Positions 17,173 through 24,558 of a stretch of 64,000 nucleotides of DNA are shown here, piece after piece. A program made the translations under genes and the position numbers. The notes under the pieces are model-generated. The model had not been told where the DNA came from. It saw only the letters and a program-made list of their open reading frames with translations, and did not search any database. Numbering within the stretch: position 1 is the stretch's first letter; each line of letters starts with the position of its first letter. Source of the stretch: Comamonas thiooxydans (GTDB lineage Bacteria; Pseudomonadota; Gammaproteobacteria; Burkholderiales; Burkholderiaceae_C); assembly GCF_000964545.1 (NCBI RefSeq), contig NZ_BBVD01000008.1:1-64000 (forward strand), written 5' to 3'.

Positions 17173-17511
17173 ATGTCTCATTACCTCGTAGAGCTCTACA
17201 CCCCCAATTCGGCTTGGCTCGCGCTGTCCGCCGAACAAAGGCAACATTTTCTTGGCGGCATCGGACTCGCATTGAATCAACTCTCCACCCTCGGTGTCGA
17301 AGTCCTCTCCCTGGCAGAAACGGACTCCAGCATTGACCAGGGAACCGCGCATACATTCCTTGGTATTTGGCGCTTTCCTGACCAGGCCGCTCGTGACGCC
17401 CTGCTGGCGGGCATCAAAGCCAGCGGCTGGTACGACTATTTTGACCATGTGAATGCAGCCAGCACTCAAGGGGCGGCGGATATTCACTTGGCTGCTCTAG
17501 CCGCCGCGTAG
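17173..17511 (+). CDS. Small DUF6616-like protein
   Basis: A 112-residue soluble protein beginning MSHYLVELYTPNSAWLAL, with FLGIWRFPDQAARDALLAGI in the middle and WYDYFDHVNAAS near the end. This looks like a dimeric alpha-beta barrel fold and resembles the DUF6616 group; the biochemical role is unknown. It starts 10 bp after the natural end of the alkylation repair reading frame, so it belongs to the MarR-controlled operon. Confidence 0.75.
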   Translation: MSHYLVELYTPNSAWLALSAEQRQHFLGGIGLALNQLSTLGVEVLSLAETDSSIDQGTAHTFLGIWRFPDQAARDALLAGIKASGWYDYFDHVNAASTQGAADIHLAALAAA

Positions 17512-17762
17512 CGCAGTCTTTCGGACAATGCCTGCGTGGTTGCAATGCATGCGGCTAGTCATTTTCTAGTGCCCGTTAATGTCCACTAATGCCTGCTAAT
17601 GGCCGCCCGCCACAGTCACCACTGCGGGCTGGCCAGCTTTCGGCACAGCATATGCAACTCAACATGGCCCCCCGGCTCCGCACAGAACCGGGTGCAGGAT
17701 CGAGTGGAAAGCATGCGACATCAACGTGGATTCATGACACCGGAGTCGCATCAATCGCTACA

Positions 17763-17778
17763 CTGTACATATGCACAG
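17763..17778. promoter_or_regulatory. LexA (SOS) box upstream of the umuD-like gene
   Basis: The 16-mer CTGTACATATGCACAG fits the CTG-N10-CAG SOS box with an alternating AT-rich core. It sits 10 bp before the chosen start codon and covers an alternative ATG, which argues against that upstream start. The gene is therefore probably repressed by LexA and induced by DNA damage. Confidence 0.75.
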
Positions 17779-17788
17779 TCATCGTCTT

Positions 17789-18208
17789 ATGAGTGGTATG
17801 CCCGTCCAACTGATCGCGTCCCCGGTTACTTTGCCGCTGGCTGATCGCAGCGCACGCGCAGGCTCGCCCGCGAATGACTTTGCAGGCAAGCGGCTGGATA
17901 TTACAGACCTGCTGGTCACGCACCCCAAAGCCACGTTCCTGCTGCGCGTGGCCGGCCCGTCCATGCAGGAACACGGCATTGATGACGGCGATATTGTCGT
18001 GGTGGACAGGGAGCTGCGCGCTCGCGATGGGAGCATCGTCGTGGCGGTTGTCGAGCGCGAACTCGTCATCAGAGCGCTGGACAGCGATGGCGACACTTGC
18101 AAGCTCAGGGCAGGCGCCCCCACCTACCCCGATATCGCGCCGCCAGAAGGACAGACTCTGGAAATCTGGGGTGTCGTCACCAGTTGCATCAAGCGCTTTG
18201 CGAGATGA
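17789..18208 (+). CDS. umuD: UmuD-like S24 peptidase, catalytic lysine replaced
   Basis: The protein of about 139 residues aligns with UmuD over its whole length: cleavage-site region RAGSPANDF (Ala-Gly bond), then LDITDLLVTHPKATFLLRV, and the nucleophile in AGPSMQEHGIDDGD (Ser codon 17960-17962). The general-base lysine of UmuD (Lys97, in TVKKL) corresponds to VIRAL here, with Arg codon AGA at 18071-18073. Self-cleavage to the active UmuD' form is therefore doubtful. No umuC follows; a strong terminator does, so the gene stands alone. An SOS box lies at its promoter. In-frame ATGs at 17771 and 17798 are alternative starts. Confidence 0.85.
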   Translation: MSGMPVQLIASPVTLPLADRSARAGSPANDFAGKRLDITDLLVTHPKATFLLRVAGPSMQEHGIDDGDIVVVDRELRARDGSIVVAVVERELVIRALDSDGDTCKLRAGAPTYPDIAPPEGQTLEIWGVVTSCIKRFAR

Positions 18209-18286
18209 ATACATGCGCGCGCCAGCCCGATGCAGGCTGCCATTGAAATCTGATTAGCGCCCCAAAAAAAGCGCCTGCTAACGCAC

Positions 18287-18318
18287 AAAGGCAATGTAGC
18301 TCTTTACATTGCCTTTTT
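18287..18318 (+). terminator. Strong rho-independent terminator after umuD
   Basis: A perfect 12-bp stem (AAAGGCAATGTA with TACATTGCCTTT) and a 6-nt loop are followed by T-rich sequence. Confidence 0.85.
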
Positions 18319-18393
18319 CTTTGGTTTATTACAGTGACCCAACATCGCACTGCAGGCCGGGGTTAATGTCTTGGTAACTAATTTTTACAGATA

Positions 18394-18945
18394 ATGCTTC
18401 GCATGCATTTTCTGCCTGCCTTGACTGTCGCAGCATTTTTGCTGCCAGCCGCAGCTATGACCCAAGCCATAGCGCAGCCCATCTATCGCTGCGGCAATAC
18501 CTATTCTCAAGAAGCATGCAAAGGCGGCAAAGTGGTGGAAGACAAAACCACCACTCTGCACAGCGGCCACTCAGGCAGTACCGTTTATTTGTGCAAAGGC
18601 CATGGCGGCGGGCTTTTCTGGTCAAGTTCGCAATGCGGCCAGCACAACGCTTTTCTCGAACGTACTGAAACCGTGCCCTCCGGCCTGCCATGGGATCAAA
18701 AAGTCGCCCAGGCCGAAGCCCAATGGCGCAAAACCCAGCGCAATACCGCAGCCCCTGCGGTTGTCTACCAAAACCGCCCTGCCCAGCCTGCCGAACCCGG
18801 CAAAAAACAAGTCTGTGACGCGCTGGAAGAACGTGTCAAAGCTCTGGATAGCATGGGACGCGCTGGCAGCCAGTATTACGACCTGGATTGGGTGCGGAGG
18901 GAGCGCAAGTTGGCCAGAGATGAGCAATATCGACTAAAGTGCTAA
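18394..18945 (+). CDS. Secreted cysteine-containing protein, DUF4124-like start
   Basis: The 183-residue protein has a signal peptide (about 1-28, ending AIAQ) and a short DUF4124-like module, PIYRCGNTYSQEACKGGK, as found in many periplasmic proteins of this family of bacteria. The rest holds LCKGHGGGLFWSSSQCG and a charged C-terminal helix ending in a cysteine. Six cysteines suggest disulfides in the periplasm. The function is unknown. It lies between the umuD terminator and the AT-rich ATPase gene, and its own base composition is that of the host. Confidence 0.72.
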   Translation: MLRMHFLPALTVAAFLLPAAAMTQAIAQPIYRCGNTYSQEACKGGKVVEDKTTTLHSGHSGSTVYLCKGHGGGLFWSSSQCGQHNAFLERTETVPSGLPWDQKVAQAEAQWRKTQRNTAAPAVVYQNRPAQPAEPGKKQVCDALEERVKALDSMGRAGSQYYDLDWVRRERKLARDEQYRLKC

Positions 18946-18997
18946 CGGTTTTATTTATCTTACGTTGAAAAATAATCACCATTCAATCAAACATAAC

Positions 18998-20815
18998 ATG
19001 TACCTAAGAAAAGTAGAATTAGATAATATTGGTCCTATTGATCACTTAGTCATCGACACCATTATAAAAGACAATAACCCCATTCCGCTAATTATAGTCG
19101 GCGAAAATGGATCAGGAAAAAGCATATTACTGGCACATATAGTTAACTCACTAATGGCCAGCAAACAGGTGATATTTGATGATGTGGAAGTTGAAGAGGG
19201 AAAAGTATTTAAATTACGAACACCCAAATACATCAAATCCGGGAAAAGTCATTCTTATTCAAGAATAGATTTTGACTCCGGATTACATCTAATAGAATGG
19301 CAACTTTTATCATCTAAAAAAGATTTTTTAGAAAAATTCAACTACACGCCAGAAAATCCTTCTTGGGAGCAAATTCCTGAAGAAGAAACTAGTTTGTTTT
19401 CCGAAAACTTTCATAGTCAGCAAGACTTAGTCAGAGATTTACACGAAAAACAATGCTGCCTTTATTTTCCCGTTAATAGATTTGAAGAGCCATCTTGGCT
19501 AAACACACAAAATCTAAAGAACAAAGCCACCTACACTCATCTATTTCACACGAAAAGAAATTCCAACAGAGACCTTATTTGTATATCTCCTTTAAAGCAA
19601 AATAGAGATTGGCTTCTAGACCTACTTTTCGATAGACATGTTTTAGATTTCAAAATAGAAAATACACCGCACTTCTGCGATAATGATAAATAGCCAATAA
19701 ATTTGCCTTTATTTAAAGGATTTGAAGGCCAAGCAGCCCGAATTTACTTAGAAATTTCAATAATACTTAAGACAGCACTAAACAAACCTGATGATGCAAT
19801 TCGCTTTGGCGCGGGTCGAAGACATAATAGATTAATATCTATTATTAAAAATGAAAAGCTCTGGGTGCCTGATCTTTTTCAACTCTCAACTGGTGAAGTT
19901 CTTCTAATCAACCTATTCTTATCTATCATTCGAGATTTTGACTTAAGCAAAAATGAGATAAATCAGCTTTCGGATGTCAAAGGGATAGTGGTTATCGATG
20001 AAATTGACGCCCACCTGCACACAATTCATCAACGAGAAATACCTCCTAAATTATTAAAGCTTTTTCCAAAAGTTCAATTTATTATCACCTCACACTCCCC
20101 GTTATTTTTATTGGGAATGGATGAGTGCTATGGAGCAGATGGCTTTCAGATAATAAATATGCCAGATGGCAAATCTATTTCCTCAGGAGATTTTTCAGAA
20201 TTTCAGGTAGCATTTGATGCGTTCAGAGAAACAAAACAACATCGTGATGCTATAGATAAAATTCTGGCACAAAGATCAGCTCCCATTGTTTATGTCGAGG
20301 GCGATTACGACATTCGCTATTTAAATAAAGCAGCCAATTTATTCAAAAAAGAAGAACTTTTATCCAAGATACATCTAAAAGATGGTGGAGGCTTCGGTAA
20401 TTTAGATAAAATCTGGAGATCATATGACAATGCGCTTGCACACTTACCAGAATGCAAGATAGTATTACTATATGATTGCGATCAGGAAAGAAAGTCTGAA
20501 AATAAAGGAAAAATTTATCGTTCAGCGATGAAAATCGTTGAAGAAAACCCTATACAAAAGGGTATTGAAAATCTATTTCCTGAAGAGGCAATCAGTAAAG
20601 CCGAGAATTTCAAGCCAGAATTCATTGATGTTTTTGAAGCCTCTCGAAAAAGAGAGCGGGGAATTATCACGGATGCACCTCTTGTCAAAAAAGTTAACAA
20701 GGATGAAAAAGGGAATCTCTGCGACTGGTTGTGTAGTAACGGAACGGAAGAAGACTTCAAGTATTTTCTTACAGTGCTTGAGCAAGTTGAATCCATTCTG
20801 AATTCACAGAATTAA
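18998..20815 (+). pseudogene. OLD-like ATPase/TOPRIM gene interrupted by an in-frame amber codon
   Basis: One frame runs from ATG 18998 to TAA 20815 with a single stop, TAG at 19691-19693. Before it lies the Walker A motif GENGSGKS (19100-19123). After it come the ABC-like signature LSTGE (19883), Walker B with IVVIDEIDAHLH (about 19985), then a TOPRIM-like part: YVEGDYD (Glu codon 20297) and LLYDCDQ (aspartates near 20474 and 20480). Order and spacing match OLD-family nucleases, which cut DNA and often act against phages. The DNA is strongly AT-rich (21 G+C in one 60-base line) inside a GC-rich genome, so it was acquired. Without readthrough, each half lacks an essential motif. There is no clear ribosome site; a TTG at 18965 is an alternative start. 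Confidence 0.8.
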
Positions 20816-20844
20816 AAATTCTCTAATCAGATTAAATATTTTTC

Positions 20845-20870
20845 AAGGTGCAAGAAATTGCACCTTTTCT
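20845..20870 (+). terminator. Terminator after the ATPase/TOPRIM gene
   Basis: AAGGTGCAA and TTGCACCTT form a 9-bp stem with a GAAA loop, followed by a T-rich run. Confidence 0.8.
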
Positions 20871-20913
20871 TTTATCTAAATAAATTATTCAACCACTTTT
20901 ATCTTCACGTCCG

Positions 20914-20980
20914 CCTAGCGTGATCTAGGTTCTTACCCTCCCGGCCGCCTATTGCAGTGCGTAAGAACGCTGCGATAGGC
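20914..20980. other. Structured leader with interleaved inverted repeats
   Basis: Three inverted repeats crowd this GC-shifted segment before the Rha remnant. They are CCTAG/CTAGG (20914-20918 and 20925-20929), GTTCTTAC/GTAAGAAC (20929-20936 and 20961-20968) and GCCTAT/ATAGGC (20947-20952 and 20975-20980). The last two interleave, so in RNA they would be either alternative hairpins or a pseudoknot. The role is unknown. Confidence 0.5.
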
Positions 20981-21008
20981 CCTCAAAGTCTCATCACGGA
21001 GCGCCAGC

Positions 21009-21255
21009 ATGTCCAAGTCCAATCTGGCTTTATCTCCCTTTACCTCCCGCCGTCACGCTCGTTGACGGAAAACCTTGCACCACCAGCAGCGAAGTCGCTT
21101 TGCACTGCGGCTAGCAACATCTGCACGTCATGGAGCGCACTCGAGCCCTCATCGCAGACCTGCCGCATGAGCGCCAATTGGATTTTCGACTGGTTGATTA
21201 CACGGATGCCAAAGGCGAGAGTCGCCCCGTCTACCGCATCACCCACTACGGCCTG
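21009..21255 (+). pseudogene. Phage Rha family regulatory protein, decayed
   Basis: The start MSKSNLALSPFTSR (ATG 21009) and the continuation VTLVDGKPCTTSSEVALHCG are in different frames, joined by a frameshift near 21045-21055. A TAG at 21112-21114 then interrupts the latter frame before QHLHVMERTRALIADLP and DYTDAKGESRPVYRITHYG. Together these match the DNA-binding start of phage Rha proteins (the YTDAKGE-RP-Y block is typical). The sequence diverges after 21255. It is a relic of a lambdoid or Mu-like prophage. Confidence 0.72.
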
Positions 21256-21408
21256 CGCCCAGCACCGCGAAAGGCAGGTGACGCTGCCGGTGTACCCCGG
21301 CCAGCACCCCGCGCCTGCACCAGCCTTGCCAGCCACGCAGCCCGATGAAGGCCTGCGGCGCATGACGTTCAGGTAGCCTGCTCTGAAGCCCGACGCGCTT
21401 TGCCATGC

Positions 21409-21432
21409 AAAAAGCCCCTGACAGGGGCTTTT
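21409..21432. terminator. Bidirectional terminator between the Rha relic and the membrane protein
   Basis: AAAAGCCCCTG and CAGGGGCTTTT face each other with a single central base. The hairpin has A and T runs on its two sides and can end transcription from either strand. Confidence 0.8.
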
Positions 21433-21434
21433 GT

Positions 21435-21860
21435 TCAGTCCTCTGCCTTGGAGGGCCAGAACATCTCTCGCACTTCGGGTGCGTAGTACGGCAAGACAAG
21501 CACCGCACCAAATAGTGCAAAGCCCAAGGCCGATGTCGCGTTCCCCAGGCCGGACAGCACAATCGGCGGACTGAAACAGGCGACGACTACGGTCGCAACA
21601 GAAGACCACAGGGTAAACCGAGGCGCCCATGCTCTGAACCGCAGCAGGCCGTAAAAAGCAATGAGGCCGAGCACCACGAGCACCGAGAGCGCCAGCAAGA
21701 AAATCCAGTCCGTGGGGCCGACTTCCGACTGCATCAAAAGGCTCTGGGAAAGATCGGTCAGCTCATGGGGCACCAGATCGAAGCCATATTCCGCCAGCAT
21801 TCCGAATAACGGGATGCCCAGCGAAGCGATCACCAATGCGCGATACGTCGATTTGCCCAT
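21435..21860 (-). CDS. Hypothetical four-helix membrane protein
   Basis: A 141-residue inner-membrane protein with about four hydrophobic segments: LVIASLGIPLFGML near the N-terminus, WIFLLALSVLVVLGLIAFYGLL, a third around WSSVATVVVACFSPPIVL, and a fourth around ALGFALFGAVLVLPYY. A short acidic tail ends in SKAED. The family is not recognised. It is a single gene with its own terminator right after the stop. Confidence 0.75.
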   Translation of the reverse strand: MGKSTYRALVIASLGIPLFGMLAEYGFDLVPHELTDLSQSLLMQSEVGPTDWIFLLALSVLVVLGLIAFYGLLRFRAWAPRFTLWSSVATVVVACFSPPIVLSGLGNATSALGFALFGAVLVLPYYAPEVREMFWPSKAED

Positions 21861-22006
21861 ACCCTCTCCAAGTTGCTATGGGTGAATCGTACTACCGCCC
21901 TTCCCGCCCTACCTGTTCTTAACAATCTGCACCGCGGATGCGGCAGGCCCCGTGTGGCACCGGCGAGGCGCTGGCAAGCACCTCAGACTACGCAAAACCT
22001 GCGCAG

Positions 22007-22564
22007 TTAAACGGGCCGCGGCCCGTCCGCCAGCCGGCGCAGCAGCTGGAGCTGTTCGCTCTGGATGGTGATGAGCTCACTCCACTGCGTTTTCTGCAGC
22101 TCGTCGATTTTTTGGTGCAGCAGCATGATTTCCAGCTCGGCCTTGAGGTTGACTTCGTAGTCGTGCTCTCCGCGAATGCGGTCCTTGTCTGCCTGGCGGT
22201 TCTGCGACATGAGAATGATGGGCGCCTGTATGGCCGCCAGCATGGACAGAAACAGGTTCAGCAGAATGTAGGGATACGGGTCGAACGTGGAGCCGCGCGC
22301 CCAAAGCAAAAAGGCGTTGAGGCCCACCCAGACCAGCATGGTTGCGCAAAACAGCGCCACAAAGGCCCAGGAGCCGCCAAAGGTGGCGACGGCATCGGCT
22401 GCGCGCTGGCCGAAGGTGGGCGGTGTCTGATCTAGCTCCTGGTCCACATTGCGTGAAATGTGCTTGCGCCGGGCAATGTGCTGGGCGACCTTGAGCGCTC
22501 TGGCGTCCAAGGTATCTGCGGAGGCACCAAACAGCCTCTTCGCAACGGTATCCGTATTGAGCAT
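22007..22564 (-). CDS. DUF1003 family membrane protein
   Basis: The 185-residue protein has a cytoplasmic start and two close membrane helices: SWAFVALFCATMLVWVGLNAF and PYILLNLFLSMLAAIQAPIILM. The motif SQNRQADKDRIRGEHDYEVN follows at once and is diagnostic of DUF1003. The C-terminal region is a predicted coiled coil (ELEIMLLHQKIDELQ). The function of DUF1003 is not settled. The gene stands alone, divergent from the universal stress protein genes. Confidence 0.9.
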   Translation of the reverse strand: MLNTDTVAKRLFGASADTLDARALKVAQHIARRKHISRNVDQELDQTPPTFGQRAADAVATFGGSWAFVALFCATMLVWVGLNAFLLWARGSTFDPYPYILLNLFLSMLAAIQAPIILMSQNRQADKDRIRGEHDYEVNLKAELEIMLLHQKIDELQKTQWSELITIQSEQLQLLRRLADGPRPV

Positions 22565-22792
22565 GGGACTTCCTTGTCATCCGAAAGATGAGGACATTGT
22601 CTGGATGCTACCCAAGCCTGGAGCTTGCCTTGCGCCCTGTCGCGCCGCCGCCACCGTCATGCGGCAACAAGCACAAGCGGGGGAATGCTTGAATATTGAC
22701 GCCAGGTGTTGCAATGGCTGCCTTCGAGTGTGAGTATGGGTAGGCAATCGTTCGGATTGCGTAGCTACCGCTGATGCCCAAGGAGGCTGAAA

Positions 22793-23266
22793 ATGTTCAA
22801 GCACATTCTGATTCCGACAGACGGCTCGAAACTCTCCGAAGCCGCGCTGCGCGCGGGCATGCAGTTGGCCAAGGAGCAAGGCTCCGAGGTGACGGTGCTT
22901 TATGTGATGCCGGACTATTCGGCCTTGATGTATAGCGGCGAGGGGATGGTGGCCTACAACCCCAGCGAGATGCGCCGGGACGCCGAACTAACGGCCGACA
23001 CAGTGCTAAAGGCGGTGCAGGACATTGCCAAGGCCGAGGGAGTGGACTGCAAGTTGGAGCGGACGATGAACTTTTCGGTGCACCAGGCCATCATCCAACA
23101 GGCCAAGGACAGCCACTGCGACCTGATCTGCATGGCGTCCCACGGTCGCAAGGGCCTTGCCGGCATTTTGCTGGGCAGTGAAACCCAGCGCGTGCTGGTG
23201 AACAGCGGCATTCCGGTGCTGGTGCATAGGCCTGTGGTCAAAGAGGTCCGAGCCGATTCCCACTGA
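22793..23266 (+). CDS. Universal stress protein, UspA family (copy 1)
   Basis: The 157-residue cytoplasmic protein starts MFKHILIPTDGSKLSEAALR and carries the ATP-binding motif GSETQRVLVNSGIPVLVH near residues 126-143, with SHGRKGLAGILLG before it. This puts it among ATP-binding UspA proteins, which appear under starvation, oxygen limitation or damage. AAGGAGG is ideally spaced before the ATG. A conserved hairpin lies about 33 bp before the start. It is the first of two tandem copies and has a slightly longer C-terminus than copy 2. Confidence 0.95.
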   Translation: MFKHILIPTDGSKLSEAALRAGMQLAKEQGSEVTVLYVMPDYSALMYSGEGMVAYNPSEMRRDAELTADTVLKAVQDIAKAEGVDCKLERTMNFSVHQAIIQQAKDSHCDLICMASHGRKGLAGILLGSETQRVLVNSGIPVLVHRPVVKEVRADSH

Positions 23267-23415
23267 ATTTCAGGCCTTTTCTTGCCCATCAAAAAAACCG
23301 CTTGAATACCTACTTCTGGGTGTTGCATCAGCCGCCCCGGAGTGTGAGTATGGGTTTGGCAATCGTTCGGATTGCGTGGCAACCCCACAGGCGCTGGCGC
23401 GCAAGGAGGCTGAAA

Positions 23416-23871
23416 ATGTTCATGCACATTCTGATTCCTACGGACGGCTCGAAACTATCCGAAGCCGCGCTGCGCGCGGGCATGCAGCTGGCCAAGGAGC
23501 AAGACTCCCAGGTGACGGTGCTGTATGTGATGCCGGACTATGCCGCCTTGATGTACAGCGGCGAGGCGATGATGACCTACAACACCAGCGACCTGAACAA
23601 GGACGCCGAGAAAACGGCCGACAGGGTGCTGCAGGAGGTGCAGGACATTGCCAGGGCCGAGGGGGTGTATTGCAAGACTGCGCGAGCCATGAACGCCTCG
23701 GTGCACAAGGCCATCATCCGGCAGGCCGAGGAAAGCCACTGCGACCTGATCTGCATGGCATCGCACGGCCGCAAGGGCATTGCCGGCATTTTGCTGGGCA
23801 GCGAAACCCAGCGCGTGCTGGTGAACAGCCACATTCCGGTGCTGGTGCACAGGCCTGTGATCAAAGAGTAA
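23416..23871 (+). CDS. Universal stress protein, UspA family (copy 2)
   Basis: The 151-residue protein is a close paralogue of the preceding gene, starting MFMHILIPTDGSKLSEAALR and keeping SHGRKGIAGILLGSETQRV. Most differences lie in the middle (residues 45-95), so the copies have begun to diverge and may form homo- or heterodimers. Its own AAGGAGG site and leader hairpin show that it can be expressed separately. It ends 6 bp from a small minus-strand reading frame. Confidence 0.95.
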   Translation: MFMHILIPTDGSKLSEAALRAGMQLAKEQDSQVTVLYVMPDYAALMYSGEAMMTYNTSDLNKDAEKTADRVLQEVQDIARAEGVYCKTARAMNASVHKAIIRQAEESHCDLICMASHGRKGIAGILLGSETQRVLVNSHIPVLVHRPVIKE

Positions 23872-23877
23872 AACTGC

Positions 23878-24030
23878 TCACCACCCGCGAATGGCGGCGA
23901 TCAAGCCGCCCAAGCCTGCGGCTGTGGTGCCCAATGCGGCCAGCACATAGGCCACTGCGATACGGCGGACATGGCGGTCTGCGGCGGCGGCATTCAATGG
24001 TGTGGTGACGGTCACTTTGGAAAGCATCAT
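23878..24030 (-). CDS. Small one-helix membrane protein (50 aa), tentative
   Basis: A 50-residue reading frame starts with two consecutive ATG codons and has GGAG shortly upstream. Residues 22-47 (RIAVAYVLAALGTTAAGLGG and the following IAAI) form a single hydrophobic helix after a basic stretch DRHVRR. The stop is 6 bp from the stop of the second usp gene. No family is recognised. Codon use is host-like, which supports a real gene, but it could still be chance. Confidence 0.45.
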   Translation of the reverse strand: MMLSKVTVTTPLNAAAADRHVRRIAVAYVLAALGTTAAGLGGLIAAIRGW

Positions 24031-24121
24031 CGGCGCTCCGATCCTTGGGCTTTCAAGGGATGGGAACGAAAGCCTCAGTCGGTCTGAACGCCTGGGGCTT
24101 TCACCTTTTCTGCGGGCTTGG

Positions 24122-24316
24122 TCAGTGGGTCGCCAGCAGTTGCCTGTCCACCTGCACCTGCCCTATCAAGGCATTGACCTGGGCGTCTCGGCGTTCGACC
24201 AGGCTGACCAGCACTCCAACCACGCCCGCGCTTGAAGCAGCAAGGGCTGGCACCACTCCCAAGCCATGTTGCAGTACGAGTTGGGCACTTGTGCGGGCAT
24301 TCAAACGGAGCGCCAT
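24122..24316 (-). CDS. Small hydrophobic protein (64 aa), uncertain
   Basis: A 64-residue frame beginning MALRLNARTSAQLVLQHG, with one hydrophobic helix (LGVVPALAASSAGVVGVLVS) and a polar end. No strong ribosome site is seen, and an in-frame ATG at 24394 would add an AT-rich, less likely N-terminus. It lies upstream of the 50-aa frame on the same strand, so the two could be a small membrane-protein pair. It may not be real. Confidence 0.3.
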   Translation of the reverse strand: MALRLNARTSAQLVLQHGLGVVPALAASSAGVVGVLVSLVERRDAQVNALIGQVQVDRQLLATH

Positions 24317-24456
24317 CGTGCAGACGCCGGGCAGGACGGTGCACGAAAAGGTCTTGGTAAAAATAAGATTTTTCTTATTTTTTCGCATAGCCATTGATTA
24401 CATACTTCACGCAGCTTTGACTGGATTTTTAATCTCCTCGGATATTCACTGATAGG

Positions 24457-24558
24457 ATGCCAAATGCCAAATGCCAAATGCCAAATGCCAAATGCCAAAT
24501 GCCAAATGCCAAATGCCAAATGCCAAATGCCAAATGCCAAATGCCAAATGCCAAATGC
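24457..24558 (+). repeat. Heptanucleotide tandem repeat, 14 copies of ATGCCAA
   Basis: Fourteen perfect copies of ATGCCAA run from 24457 to 24554, and a partial copy (ATGC) is part of the start region of the fimbrial gene. Because 7 is not a multiple of 3, every frame reads through as MPNAKCQ repeats. Each copy carries an ATG, so changes in copy number alter the leader length and the frame of upstream starts. Such repeats expand and contract by slipped-strand pairing. Confidence 0.97.

Larger units (their letters stand above)
22728..23871 (+). repeat. Tandem duplication of a universal stress protein gene with its leader
   Basis: Two copies of leader plus gene follow each other. Each leader has GAGTGTGAGTATGGGT, a GCAATC-GTTCG-GATTGC hairpin (22744-22760 and 23359-23375) and AAGGAGGCTGAAAATGTTCA at the start codon. 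The proteins are mostly identical, so the duplication included the leader. Confidence 0.85.

Noticed and set aside
17061..21114. Whole-genome reassignment of TAG
   Set aside because: Several intact genes in the window (dsbG, the DUF6616-like gene, the fimbrial gene, the flavodoxin-like gene) use TAG as their normal stop.
24457..24558. CRISPR array
   Set aside because: The units are 7 bp with no spacers, so this is a simple tandem repeat. No array of longer repeats with unique spacers and no cas gene was seen in the window.
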